A DNA stretch of 47,633 bases from Phycisphaerales bacterium (GTDB lineage: Bacteria; Planctomycetota; Phycisphaerae; Sedimentisphaerales; Anaerobacaceae): NCBI GenBank assembly GCA_020343675.1, contig CP070806.1, forward strand, positions 1-47,633, in the 5' to 3' direction. How positions within the stretch are numbered: the stretch's first letter is position 1; each line of letters starts with the position of its first letter. The translations under genes and the position numbers were made by a program. This document shows, piece after piece, positions 32,330 to 41,262 of this stretch. Under the pieces are notes generated by a model. That model saw nothing but the letters and a program-made list of their open reading frames with translations. It searched no databases and was not told the origin of the DNA.

Positions 32330-33547
32330 CTAAAAGTTTCCCGCCGAGACTTCCAAAATCGGCAATATTGTCGCATACGCAATGACACCAATCACTGCGG
32401 CCATCACAATGATAATCACCGGCTCGACCGCCGCACTCAGTCGTTCGATCACGATATCGGTCGAGGATTCGAGATTGTCGCTGATGCTTTTGAGCATCTT
32501 CTCAAGCTCACCGCTCTTTTCGCCCACGGCCACCATGTGGGCAATCGCCGGGTCGATCACGCCGCTGTCCCGCAGCGGTGTGGCGATATCGGCGCCGGCG
32601 AGAATCCTCTCTCTTGCCTGCTGGACGGCTTTCTTCATCAGCACGTTTCCGGTGACCTCGGCCACCACCCGAAGCGACTCGGCCATGGCCAGCCCCGAGC
32701 CGAGAAGGGTCGAGAGCGTGGAGGCGAAACGGGCCACCACACGCTGCCTGATGAGAGGGCCGAACAGCGGCAGAGACAGCAGCAATCGGTCGCGCAGATA
32801 AGCCCCGCGCTGAGTTCTCAGGAATTGCTTGAGGGCCCAGATGGTCCCCATCCCTGCCGCGATGACAACCACCAACCACCAACTGGTAAGCACGTAGCCG
32901 ATGTCCATCAAACGCTCCGTGATCCAGGGCAGTTCGCGCCCCGCGCGTTTGATCTCCTCGCCAATTTTTGGGATAACCTGGGTTGTCAGGACCAGAATCG
33001 CTGCGAGGCAAAAGAGAATCAGAACCACGGGATAGACCATCGCCGTCTTGATCTTCGATTCGACGCGCCGGCGTTTCTCCATGAAGCCGGCGATGGTCGA
33101 AAGACTGCCTCCCAACGAGCCGGTGACCTCGCCGACGCGGACCATACTCACGTATATCACGTCAAAATAATCGCGGTAATCTTTCAGAGCGTCGGTAAAG
33201 GACTCGCCCGTAACGACGCGGTCCCGAACGTCCACGAGGGCGTGACGAAATCGCGCGTCAGAGGTCTGCAACGCCAAGACCGACAGCGCCTCGGTCAGCT
33301 TGATTCCCGAACTGAGCAGGGTGGCCATCTGCTTGGTAAAATCAATGATCTGGGTCTTATTGCGCTTAGAGAAGATTGAGGACAAGGCCGCTTTGCTCTC
33401 TGCTCTGGAGCTGACCTGGGTAATTGAAGAAGGGTGAATGCTCCGCACCCGGAGTTGTTTTCGCGCTGCGTAGGGGCTCTCGGCGGTAATCGCCCCTTTG
33501 ACTTTCTTGCCGCCGGCGGCTATTGCTATGTAGTGATATCTCGGCAT
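32330..33547 (-). CDS. gspF: Type II secretion inner-membrane platform protein GspF
   Basis: GspF is the polytopic core of the assembly platform. The 405-residue product begins MPRYHYIAIAAGGKKVKG, a family hallmark, and contains two repeated helical cytoplasmic domains (TKQMATLLSSGIKLTEALSVL and ARFASTLSTLLGSGLAMAESL) and three membrane segments (VYPVVLILFCLAAILVLTT, WLVVVIAAGMGTIWAL and VIIIVMAAVIGVIAYATIL). The start is the ATG at 33547; an in-frame TTG six bases earlier is less likely. It follows gspE with a 47-bp gap. Confidence 0.93.
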   Translation of the reverse strand: MPRYHYIAIAAGGKKVKGAITAESPYAARKQLRVRSIHPSSITQVSSRAESKAALSSIFSKRNKTQIIDFTKQMATLLSSGIKLTEALSVLALQTSDARFRHALVDVRDRVVTGESFTDALKDYRDYFDVIYVSMVRVGEVTGSLGGSLSTIAGFMEKRRRVESKIKTAMVYPVVLILFCLAAILVLTTQVIPKIGEEIKRAGRELPWITERLMDIGYVLTSWWLVVVIAAGMGTIWALKQFLRTQRGAYLRDRLLLSLPLFGPLIRQRVVARFASTLSTLLGSGLAMAESLRVVAEVTGNVLMKKAVQQARERILAGADIATPLRDSGVIDPAIAHMVAVGEKSGELEKMLKSISDNLESSTDIVIERLSAAVEPVIIIVMAAVIGVIAYATILPILEVSAGNF

Positions 33548-33594
33548 TTTCAATAGACCAATTGGTGTTGAGCACCGACCGCCTGCAAATGGAT

Positions 33595-35298
33595 TTAAAC
33601 GATGTCCGCCTGGGTTACTCTCAGCACTTCAGCGATCGTTGTCGCCCCGGCCAATACTTTCCGGGCGCCGTCCATTCGCAGCGTTTGCAGTCCGGCATCG
33701 AGGGCCACCCTCTTTATTGTACCGGCCGTTTCGCGTTTGTATATCAGGTTCTGGACATGTTCGTTGATCATCATCATTTCATAGATGCCCGTTCGGCCGC
33801 GATAGCCGGTCTGAAAACATTTCTCGCAGCCGGCGCCGACGAAGAACTTGCCGTCGTTGCCGCCGACCTCACCCAGGCCAAGCTCTCTCAATTCATGTGG
33901 TGACGGGTCCGCAGGTTCTCTGCAATCGGGGCATACTTTTCGCACCAGACGCTGGGCGATGATGGCGATCAGCGACGAGCTGACCAAGTACGGCTCGACA
34001 CCCAGGTCCAGTAACCGGCTCACCGCCCCGGCCGAATCATTCGTATGCAGCGTGCTGAAGACCAGATGGCCCGTGAGCGACGACTGTATCGCCATGCGGG
34101 CTGTTTCAATATCCCGGACCTCGCCGACCATAATGACGTCGGGGTCCTGACGCAGCACGTGACGAAGCGAGGTGGCGAACGTCATGCCTTTCTTGCTGGC
34201 GACCTGAATCTGGCTGATTCCATCGAGCTGATACTCGATGGGGTCCTCGATGGTGATCACATTCTTCTCGGCCGAGTTGATTCTGTTGAGGCAGGCATAG
34301 AGCGTCGTGCTCTTGCCGCTGCCGGTCGGGCCGGTGACGAAAATGACCCCGTGAGAATGGGTCAGCAGAGAGTCGAACTTCTCCAGGTCGTCCTTCCAGA
34401 GTCCCAGCTCATCCAGTCCGAAGAGGGCCGTGCTTTTGTCCAGAAGGCGCAGCACGCTGCGTTCGCCGTAGCTGGTCGGTACGGTGCTGATACGCAAATC
34501 AACTTCACGCTGCCCCAGACGAACACTGCACCTGCCGTCCTGCGGGAGTCGGCGCTCCGCGATGTCCATGCCGGCCATGACCTTGATACGAGAGACGATC
34601 AGGGGCAGCACGTTGCGGTTCAGGCTCAGTGTATCATACAGAAGGCCGTCGATACGGTAACGTATCTGAATCTTGGACTCGTACGGATGGACGTGAATGT
34701 CGCTGGCCCGCAACTGCAGAGCGCGAAACAGTATGTCGTTGACCAGCCGAATCACCGGCGGACGGTTCACTACATCAAGCAGGTCGTCCGACGCGGCGAC
34801 CTCGTCAACGAGCTGATCGAGGTTCTGCGAATCGAGCTCCTCCACTACCTCTTCGATGACGGTTGTGCGCTGCTCGTAGGCCACATCGATGACGGAGGTA
34901 ATCGCGGCGCGCGTGGAGACTGCGGCCCGGACCGGCAGGCCCGTCATCTTCGAGACGTTGTCCAGGGCGTTCGCATCCAGGGGTCTTGACAGAACGACCG
35001 TGAGCTCACCGTTGTCGGCGTTCGGCCGAATTCCGATCAGATAGTGGTGCTGTGCGTACAACGCCGGGACGGCTTCGATGAACTCCACGGGCACAGCTTT
35101 GGCGGACACGTCAGCGAAATACTCCCAGCCGAGCGCTTCGGCGAACAGCTTCAGCACGGCCTCTTCCGTAAAATAGGGGCAACTGAGCAGGACTTCATCG
35201 ACACGCCCGGATCTGGCGTTTTCTCCCAGGAACCTGGCCAATTGCTCGGCATCGACCAAGCCGGTCCGCTTTGCAGTTTGTATCAGCAGATTCTTCAT
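33595..35298 (-). CDS. gspE: Type II secretion ATPase GspE
   Basis: GspE powers pseudopilus assembly from the cytoplasm. The 567-residue product has N-terminal N1/N2 domains (about 1-175), Walker A GPTGSGKST at 323-331, the Asp box EDPIEYQ at 351-357, Walker B VIMVGEVRD at 388-396, the His box SSLTGHLVFSTLHTN, and a tetracysteine zinc site Cys456, Cys459, Cys491 and Cys494 (CPDC, CEKC) seen in GspE/PilB. Arg-rich segment YGERSVLRLLDK is present. All catalytic residues look intact. The ATG lies two bases after the gspD stop. Confidence 0.96.
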   Translation of the reverse strand: MKNLLIQTAKRTGLVDAEQLARFLGENARSGRVDEVLLSCPYFTEEAVLKLFAEALGWEYFADVSAKAVPVEFIEAVPALYAQHHYLIGIRPNADNGELTVVLSRPLDANALDNVSKMTGLPVRAAVSTRAAITSVIDVAYEQRTTVIEEVVEELDSQNLDQLVDEVAASDDLLDVVNRPPVIRLVNDILFRALQLRASDIHVHPYESKIQIRYRIDGLLYDTLSLNRNVLPLIVSRIKVMAGMDIAERRLPQDGRCSVRLGQREVDLRISTVPTSYGERSVLRLLDKSTALFGLDELGLWKDDLEKFDSLLTHSHGVIFVTGPTGSGKSTTLYACLNRINSAEKNVITIEDPIEYQLDGISQIQVASKKGMTFATSLRHVLRQDPDVIMVGEVRDIETARMAIQSSLTGHLVFSTLHTNDSAGAVSRLLDLGVEPYLVSSSLIAIIAQRLVRKVCPDCREPADPSPHELRELGLGEVGGNDGKFFVGAGCEKCFQTGYRGRTGIYEMMMINEHVQNLIYKRETAGTIKRVALDAGLQTLRMDGARKVLAGATTIAEVLRVTQADIV

Positions 35299-35300
35299 GC

Positions 35301-38300
35301 CTATTGTGCGTCAAGGACTTTCACCGGCTCCACGGGTTTGGGCTCTATGCCGGGCCAGTCCTCATACTTCTGGAATTTGTCCTCAAATTCTTCAAATGCT
35401 ACTCTGTTTCTCTCTGATATCCTCTCCAGATCCTGTACCCCCGCGAGTGTCTCATCGGGCCGCAGTACCTCCGCCTTGACAAATATGTACAGCTTCTTCT
35501 GCAGATCGCTATTGCCAATACTTCTAAACAATCCTCCCACCAAAGGCAGATCGCCCAGCAGTGGAATCTTTGTTCCACTCTTGCTTTGGTTCAACTTCAA
35601 CATGCCGCCCAAGATTATTGTACTGCCATCGGGAACAGTCACAGTGGTAGTAATGTCCGTGGCTACGGTATTCGGCGGCTTTTCTCCTATCGTGGGCAAG
35701 AAGTCGGACCTGCTCAATGTGATGTCAAGGCGAAGTAAGTCGCCTTGACTGATATGAGGTATGATCTCGAGCGTTATCCCGGCATCGTACGGGGTATAAT
35801 CGACGGATGTCTGCACCGTTCCCTGTACACCTTCGACGACAGTAGACCCTGTCTTCTCGACGTACGTGGTTTCTGTTGTCTCGATTGTTCCTTTTTCATT
35901 ATCATTAACGAGCACTTTAGGCTTTGCCAAGACTCTACCGTATTCCTTCGTCTCCATGGCAGTCAATAGTGCGTTAATGTGTACATCACCATAGAAACCC
36001 ACGCCGGCGCCGCCATCGGCTCCGACATCCACGAATCGATCTCGAGAGCTTGACAAAAGCCGGTCAACACTCCCGGTGCTGTCCGCTGAACTTCCCATAA
36101 TGGGCGGGATCAAGCCGGAAGTCTCGACTAAATCGGGAAAGCTCTGGATTACGTTGAGATCATATTCAAACGTGTCGGTCTTGGAGACCTCGACCAGCGT
36201 ACAGTCTATGAGGACCTGCGGCCTGCGCTTGTCCAATTGTTCGATGAGGTTCGATATCCATTCCTGATTCTTCTTGCTCGCATACACAATCAGTGAAAAG
36301 GTGTTGGGATCGGGAACGATGGTAATCTGTTCGTCCTGCTTCGGGACGACCTGTTGGATCTTGCCTTCTGGGTCCTGGACGGTTTCCTGGATGAGCTTCT
36401 CCAGCACCTCGGACAAATGCTGGGGGGACTGGTTCTCAAGCGGATAGAGCTTGTAAGGAATCTCTTCCTTGTCTGTTTCGCTGTCCACATAGGCCAGAAT
36501 CCGGCTGATCCGCGTATGTTGCTCGGCGGTTGCGTTGGCCAGCAACGAATTCGTCGGTTCGATGACGACCACTTGCGGCTCTTCCACGAGAGATTCGGTC
36601 TCTTCGCCGGTTCGGATGCCTCTGGCTGCCGCAGTTGCCCCAACCGGAGGTTTTGCGGTTGTGGTGGCAGGTTTCGCGCCACCAGTGATTCTCATAGAAT
36701 CTGTCGTACTACTGGGGCTGATAACACCCAGCTCCTCCAGCTTTTTCCGAGCCTCCTCTGCATCAACATATTCGATTTTGTACAGTTCGAGGGTCCGCAG
36801 GTCCTGCTGAGCCACATCCAGTGTATCTATGAGTTCTTCAACATCATCCAACTGTTCTGCGAGTCCTATCATCAGGATACGATTTGTCCGTTCATCGGCG
36901 TCCAGATATACTGTGGGCGTGCTGGGCTCCGGCTGCTGCGGGGTAGTTGTTCTGCCTGCCGCTCTCATGCTCGCGAGTTGCCTTGCTCTGGCGGCAGCTT
37001 CGGCTCGCAGCCGGGCCTGATACTGGGCTGTTGTCTCTCCCGGTCTCTGCTTGCTCGGTGTTGTCGGCGCCGCCGTCGCGGCCGTCTCGGCGACGGTAAT
37101 AGATATGGTGCCCAATTGCTCGGCAAGGGTCTGGAGCTTTGGGGCGAGTGTCTGAGCCATTGTGTACCGCAACGGCCTGAACCTGAACTTCTTGGGTTCG
37201 CCCGGTTTATCGACGATGTTCAGCAGCGTCTGAATCCGCGGCATGCGGTGTGCATATCCGGTAACAATCAGAGTCTTGGTCTCCGGAATCGGGGTGATAC
37301 TCGTCGTGAGTTTCATTCCGGTGAGCAGATTCTGTGCGCTGCTTATGTCGATATGTTTCAATACGAACACTTGTTGTACGATACCGTCGCCTCGCTCGAT
37401 TCTGCCCTTGTCGGTCTCCAAAAACGTTGGGTCAATATCGAGGGCGTTTCCCACCGGAACGATGGTCACGAGATTGCCCTTACCGCGGGTCATCGCAAGA
37501 CCCTTGAACTTCAATACCTCTTCGAGCAGAGAGTATAGATCATTTATCTTGATAGGGCCGCTGAACTTGCCATGAGGGTTAAGCGTGACCTCCTGGGTGA
37601 CATCTTTCTCGTCGTACATGAAATCCAGTTGCAGATAAGGGCCCGCCAAGCCGAGAAGCTCGGCGACCGTGAGCTTCTGGCGATCGGCCAAAGCCAGATT
37701 CACTACCTTATCACCATTGGCAATGGGAGCCGGTTCATACGCCGGGCCGGCGGCGGGCGGCTCCGACGTGTCTTGTTCCGACGCGGCGGCGACGGCATTG
37801 GGTTCGGAGTTCATGGTGCCGTTTGCAGCCAGAAGGAACCTCGCTTCGTTGGGCTCATTCAACACTGAGACCTTCTGTTTTGAGGACGCCCGGGACTTCT
37901 CCGGAGTTTTTGGTGTGTCCGGTTCCTTGGTCGAGTCGGCATTCGGCAGGGGCTCTATGGCAGTGACGATTCTCTGAAGTAATCCGGCTGGCGCGATAGC
38001 GATCACCGCGTCATGGTGAATATCGATGATGGCTTTGGCGCTGGCGTTCACCGATGGAGGATCGGACAAATTGCCGATAGATATGCCTCTGGTCAGGCTG
38101 GGGCTGAGTTTGGCTGCGATCTGTTCATTGGATGGTATTTTTCTGGCTGCCGAGAGGGGAAGAATCTTCTGTATAACGAACTGGTCCGGGCTATCGACCA
38201 GGTCGAGAATGACTTGTGCCCTGGTCAGCTCGGATGGCTGAGCTGTCACAAGCAGCGTGGACGTACCGGGAAAGTGCGTAATCGTCCCTGCGACCAGCTC

Positions 38301-38489
38301 GCCGAGATATTTTTCGCCCTGCTCGACAGATATGTGCTTCAGGGGGAAGAACTTATAGCTTGCCCCCTCGGAAGCACTCGCTTGCTCCGCTGCGAAGATA
38401 CAGTTGCCGACCAGTAAGCAAATTACCATTACCACCAAAGCGAGAATTCCGCTGTACCCCCCGCGAGAGAAGCGCCTGTCATTTATCAT
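35301..38489 (-). CDS. gspD: Type II secretion secretin GspD, extra-long form
   Basis: GspD forms the outer-membrane channel. This one has 1062 residues against about 650-750 usually. After a signal peptide (about 12-34) come a first N-type domain (42-100) and a Thr/Pro/Ala-rich linker (185-255), an N0-like domain with LLGLAGPYLQLDFMYDEKDVTQEVTL (279-304), then N1-like repeats (about 370-430, 436-560, 565-675, 676-755), two of them broken by low-complexity inserts rich in Ala, Thr and Arg. The secretin core is 757-1010, with VLAKPKVLVNDNEKGTIE, TLEIIPHIS, VPDGSTIILGGM and LGDLPLVGGLFRS. A charged tail follows. The ATG has GAAGGGG upstream and a long untranslated leader. Confidence 0.93.
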   Translation of the reverse strand: MINDRRFSRGGYSGILALVVMVICLLVGNCIFAAEQASASEGASYKFFPLKHISVEQGEKYLGELVAGTITHFPGTSTLLVTAQPSELTRAQVILDLVDSPDQFVIQKILPLSAARKIPSNEQIAAKLSPSLTRGISIGNLSDPPSVNASAKAIIDIHHDAVIAIAPAGLLQRIVTAIEPLPNADSTKEPDTPKTPEKSRASSKQKVSVLNEPNEARFLLAANGTMNSEPNAVAAASEQDTSEPPAAGPAYEPAPIANGDKVVNLALADRQKLTVAELLGLAGPYLQLDFMYDEKDVTQEVTLNPHGKFSGPIKINDLYSLLEEVLKFKGLAMTRGKGNLVTIVPVGNALDIDPTFLETDKGRIERGDGIVQQVFVLKHIDISSAQNLLTGMKLTTSITPIPETKTLIVTGYAHRMPRIQTLLNIVDKPGEPKKFRFRPLRYTMAQTLAPKLQTLAEQLGTISITVAETAATAAPTTPSKQRPGETTAQYQARLRAEAAARARQLASMRAAGRTTTPQQPEPSTPTVYLDADERTNRILMIGLAEQLDDVEELIDTLDVAQQDLRTLELYKIEYVDAEEARKKLEELGVISPSSTTDSMRITGGAKPATTTAKPPVGATAAARGIRTGEETESLVEEPQVVVIEPTNSLLANATAEQHTRISRILAYVDSETDKEEIPYKLYPLENQSPQHLSEVLEKLIQETVQDPEGKIQQVVPKQDEQITIVPDPNTFSLIVYASKKNQEWISNLIEQLDKRRPQVLIDCTLVEVSKTDTFEYDLNVIQSFPDLVETSGLIPPIMGSSADSTGSVDRLLSSSRDRFVDVGADGGAGVGFYGDVHINALLTAMETKEYGRVLAKPKVLVNDNEKGTIETTETTYVEKTGSTVVEGVQGTVQTSVDYTPYDAGITLEIIPHISQGDLLRLDITLSRSDFLPTIGEKPPNTVATDITTTVTVPDGSTIILGGMLKLNQSKSGTKIPLLGDLPLVGGLFRSIGNSDLQKKLYIFVKAEVLRPDETLAGVQDLERISERNRVAFEEFEDKFQKYEDWPGIEPKPVEPVKVLDAQ

Positions 38490-38622
38490 ATTTCACCCCT
38501 TCACCCGATAAATCCTGAAGTACTAACCCTGCTCCTGACTCGATGGACCCAGATATCCAGGACCATTGTCATAACCCTTTTTCACTTAAGCCCTTACGTA
38601 CATACTCTCTGTGCCCTTCAGG

Positions 38623-38638
38623 TCCGGCTTTTGCCGGA
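38623..38638 (-). repeat. Hairpin in the gspD leader
   Basis: Six perfect base pairs, mostly G-C, close a four-base loop. On the gspD transcript it would lie about 135 bases before the start codon. No T run follows, so it is a structural or stability element and not a terminator. Confidence 0.6.
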
Positions 38639-38685
38639 TACTTAATCAGACATAGAAAATGGCCAAAAGTTCCCGTTTTCAGGTA

Positions 38686-38702
38686 AAAAATCGCCGATTT
38701 TT
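38686..38702. repeat. 8-bp inverted repeat with one-base centre
   Basis: AAAAATCG at 38686-38693 and CGATTTTT at 38695-38702 flank a single C. The near-zero spacer fits a protein-binding operator better than an RNA hairpin. Confidence 0.55.
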
Positions 38703-38852
38703 GCATCCCGAAGTGGTGGCATCTCCGCGGTCAATTCTCAGTCGAATTGGGGACTCAGGGTGGGGGTGAGCGAGGATGAAGAATCACGGGTGCACAGACT
38801 TGCGGGACCGAACCCTCTCGCGTTGCACGGAATTTGCCCACACGGCGCACGG

Positions 38853-39824
38853 CTATTCTTCACGCGACCTGTTTGGCTCGATGGGGCCGGCTTCGACTTT
38901 GCCCTCGCCTGCCGCCGGCAGAGCCTGATTTGGCTCCGGCCCAGCATCTTCCAATGTCTGACCCAGATCGCCAAGCTTCTTTGCCTCTTTGGGGCTCACT
39001 CGCGCCGACCTCTGTGCCGCTCTGTATTGACTGATCAGTTCGAGTGTGCGTGTGGTCTTTTCATCCTGGCTCAGACCCGAGCCACTTTTCTCGGAAGCGC
39101 TGTTCTTCTGGACATCTATGAGCTGCCTGGCAAGCTCTTGGAGCTTTGCATCTCTTTCAGTGTTTCCGGGCTGTTCCGGAAGGGACCTGGATCTGCCCGC
39201 TGGGATAGTCGCCGCAGATGCCCTGGTGGACGTTGGCAGGGTTGGTCTGGAACGGCTTGGAGCGCCTTTAGGGGTCGAAACAGCGGGTATAGGTTTCGCC
39301 GGCGCGGTCTCCGGATTTTGCTCAATTGCCACCTCGAAGGTCTCCTCGTTGCTTCTGACAACCACAAGGCCGTCTCTTACCTGCTCAATGACCAAGTGCC
39401 CCACGGCGCTGGACTGACGGACCCAATGCCGTCCCCTGCCCGGCTCATCGATCAGAGCCAGCGACATTTCCGGATTGTCTTCGAAATAACTTGTGGCAAA
39501 AACCTTGAATTTTGGTGTCGTAACCGGCATGGCAGGCAGTATTCCTGCCGCCTTCGGTTGCTTCCGAGCTGCTGAAACGTTCGTTTTGGGGGGATTCAGA
39601 TACAGCGCGAAGGCTTCTGCCTGCTGGAGAAGTGGTGAGGCCCGGTCTTCACTGGGTTTCGCCTTGCTGTCGGCGGCCTTCTCGAACTTCTCTCTGACGC
39701 CGGGAGAGGCCAGGAACGTGTTGGTCCGCTCATCGCTGCGAACGCCGAAAACCACCGGGAAAACGAACAAAACGCCCGCTAACAGCACCGCTAAGACACT
39801 TGTTATTCGCAACGTGTTTATCAT
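38853..39824 (-). CDS. gspC: Type II secretion GspC-like protein
   Basis: GspC spans the inner membrane and contacts the secretin with a periplasmic homology region. The 323-residue product has one N-terminal helix (about 7-28, SVLAVLLAGVLFVFPVVFG), a long flexible stretch, then a compact beta domain at about 105-168 (FKVFATSYFEDNPEMSLALI...AVGHLVIEQVRDGLVVV) that resembles the HR domain, and a Pro/Ser/Arg-rich tail with a helical end instead of a PDZ or coiled coil. Identification rests on topology, this domain and first place in the C-D-E-F order. Start chosen at ATG 39824; a TTG at 39845 is possible; neither has a clear ribosome site. Confidence 0.65.
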   Translation of the reverse strand: MINTLRITSVLAVLLAGVLFVFPVVFGVRSDERTNTFLASPGVREKFEKAADSKAKPSEDRASPLLQQAEAFALYLNPPKTNVSAARKQPKAAGILPAMPVTTPKFKVFATSYFEDNPEMSLALIDEPGRGRHWVRQSSAVGHLVIEQVRDGLVVVRSNEETFEVAIEQNPETAPAKPIPAVSTPKGAPSRSRPTLPTSTRASAATIPAGRSRSLPEQPGNTERDAKLQELARQLIDVQKNSASEKSGSGLSQDEKTTRTLELISQYRAAQRSARVSPKEAKKLGDLGQTLEDAGPEPNQALPAAGEGKVEAGPIEPNRSREE

Positions 39825-39843
39825 GTCAGTTCTGGAAGAACAC

Positions 39844-39863
39844 AAGCAAGGTAAGTCTTGCTT
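39844..39863. repeat. 7-bp inverted repeat before gspC
   Basis: AAGCAAG (39844-39850) and CTTGCTT (39857-39863) with a six-base loop form a perfect stem in the 66-bp gap between the cytochrome gene and gspC. On the minus strand a T-rich stretch (TGTTCTTCC) follows, so it could act as a weak terminator separating the two gene sets. Confidence 0.45.
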
Positions 39864-39890
39864 AGAATACTCCTATGTTCCTGTTTCTTC

Positions 39891-41255
39891 CTATTTGACA
39901 TGATTGGCGGCATTTGGTTCCGCCCAGTGGACAATTTTTTCCCGAAAAGAACGCTCATTTCCGGCGTATTCCCCACTGTGCTCAGGGGTATGGCAGACAA
40001 TGCAGGCTGACTTGGGCTCAGTGGTCTTGGCCCAGCCTCCACTTCTGTTGTGTTCCGAACCGGGGCCATGACAGTTCTCACAGCCGACATCCTTCAAATC
40101 CACAGTCTGCTCCGCCGAAACGAATCCGCTCTCATAATCCAGGCCGACTACGTGACAAACAACGCATTCAGGGTCGAATTGCGAGCCGATCTTCTCGAGC
40201 GTCGCATAGGCGCTCGCATGAGCGGTGCCGCGCCACTTTTCGTATTCGGAGTCATGGCAGGGCTCGCACGACGCAGACCCAACATACTCCAAGTCGTTCG
40301 GCAAGGCGACACGGAGATGCTTCTGGAGAAGATTGCTTTCCTTGACGAATTGCTGATAGTCTTCGTACAAGTTCACCAGAGAAGCGTCTTTCGCGAGGTC
40401 TTCGCTGACCGGAATCACATCCAGGCTCAGCTTCAAAGCCTGCCGGGATCCGTCAGTGGTTGCCTGAAGCTTGCATACGTACCTGCCGAACCGGCCTACA
40501 GAGAACACCAGAGGTTTCTTGTCCGGGTCGCCGACGATGATCGGTTCGTCCGACTCAGAGGGACAGATGATGCAATCTACGGAGGGAGCCGCTGCCGCCA
40601 CGGACTCGGCGATGTCCGGGCTACACTGGTCCACTATCAGGACGTTGAGAGTTTGCGCACCGGCCTGTGGACTGAAGAGCTCTCGGACTTCGTCCAGAGA
40701 CCCGGATTTTGTTTTGAGAGCAGCTATCGTCACGGCCACAGCCCTTCCGCCCAGCGCGAGTGTTTTGGTGTACTTCGCAGGCAAGTCAATGTCGGCTCCG
40801 GCATATGCGCCGATCAGATTGAAGCCCAGTTCCGCGCTGTCCAGCTCGCCGAGTGTTGCGCCTATATCGATATCCTTCTCGCTCAGGCTGACGACGTCGT
40901 AATCGAGTTGCCTGAGGGCCTGGAGGATGATCGTGTACTTAATCAGGTCCTGTTCGGCCTCGCCGGCGACAAACGAGCCGATATCCACAGCCAATCGTCT
41001 CTGCCTGGGCACGGCGTTCAGCACTGCCGGCCGTCTCTCGAAGCCTCCGAGCTGTCCGCCGGAACAACCGCACGGCTTCAGCGCCCCAAGCGTGCCGCCG
41101 GTGAAAAAGACCGTGAGAGACTCGGCTTGCGTGCCTTGCCGCCGATATGCAGGGGGTGTCCTCCGCTCGGTCGGGACACACGAAAGCCCTGCTATCAAGC
41201 CCATGAGGAACAACGCGCCAATGAGCTTTTGCTTCGCTATGGCTGGGATGATCAA
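39891..41255 (-). CDS. Tetraheme cytochrome c lipoprotein with degenerate metallophosphatase-like domain
   Basis: A 454-residue exported protein. The signal peptide ends in a lipobox (IAGLSC, Cys26). Residues 45-290 resemble the 5'-nucleotidase/metallophosphatase fold and carry LKPCGCSGGQLGGFERR (59-75), but the metal motifs DxH and GNHD are missing (VVSLSEKDIDIG stands at the latter place), so phosphatase activity is unlikely. The C-terminal part has four CxxCH haem sites at 330-334, 364-368, 392-396 and 418-422, like cytochrome c554-type domains. I take a TTG start at 41255, with AAGGGGG directly upstream and seven bases after the DUF1573 stop; the longer frame from 41315 would spoil the signal peptide. 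Role in electron transfer is inferred. Confidence 0.8.
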   Translation of the reverse strand: MIIPAIAKQKLIGALFLMGLIAGLSCVPTERRTPPAYRRQGTQAESLTVFFTGGTLGALKPCGCSGGQLGGFERRPAVLNAVPRQRRLAVDIGSFVAGEAEQDLIKYTIILQALRQLDYDVVSLSEKDIDIGATLGELDSAELGFNLIGAYAGADIDLPAKYTKTLALGGRAVAVTIAALKTKSGSLDEVRELFSPQAGAQTLNVLIVDQCSPDIAESVAAAAPSVDCIICPSESDEPIIVGDPDKKPLVFSVGRFGRYVCKLQATTDGSRQALKLSLDVIPVSEDLAKDASLVNLYEDYQQFVKESNLLQKHLRVALPNDLEYVGSASCEPCHDSEYEKWRGTAHASAYATLEKIGSQFDPECVVCHVVGLDYESGFVSAEQTVDLKDVGCENCHGPGSEHNRSGGWAKTTEPKSACIVCHTPEHSGEYAGNERSFREKIVHWAEPNAANHVK

Positions 41256-41262
41256 GGCCCCC

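Larger units (their letters stand above)
38490..38852. other. 363-bp non-coding interval between gspC and gspD
   Basis: This is the only large gap in the gsp operon. No frame here has a ribosome site. On the minus strand it would be the leader of gspD. It holds a hairpin TCCGGC-AAAA-GCCGGA (38623-38638 in plus coordinates), an 8-bp inverted repeat AAAAATCG/CGATTTTT with a one-base centre (38686-38702), and a nested imperfect stem at 38790-38828 (GTGCA/TGCAC outside, GCGGGA/TCTCGC inside) just after the gspC stop. I find no convincing -35/-10 pair and no match to a riboswitch I can recall. Confidence 0.6.

Noticed and set aside
31796..33379. A 527-codon plus-strand frame
   Set aside because: It lies antisense to gspG and gspF, whose motifs are unmistakable, and is rich in His, Gln and Arg as expected for a mirror frame.
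36354..37538. A 394-codon plus-strand frame rich in Cys and Arg
   Set aside because: It is antisense to the N1 repeats of gspD and shows no domain pattern.
38600..38720. Cyclic-di-GMP (GEMM) riboswitch in the gspD leader
   Set aside because: The hairpin GGCAAAAGCC and the GGGATGCAAAA stretch are reminiscent, but the conserved GEMM core sequences and the receptor for its tetraloop are not found in order.
38771..38835. tRNA-like arm on the minus strand (GAGGGTTCGGTCCCGC)
   Set aside because: It resembles a T-arm, but no matching acceptor stem, D-arm or anticodon arm exists upstream, and it overlaps the gspC end region.
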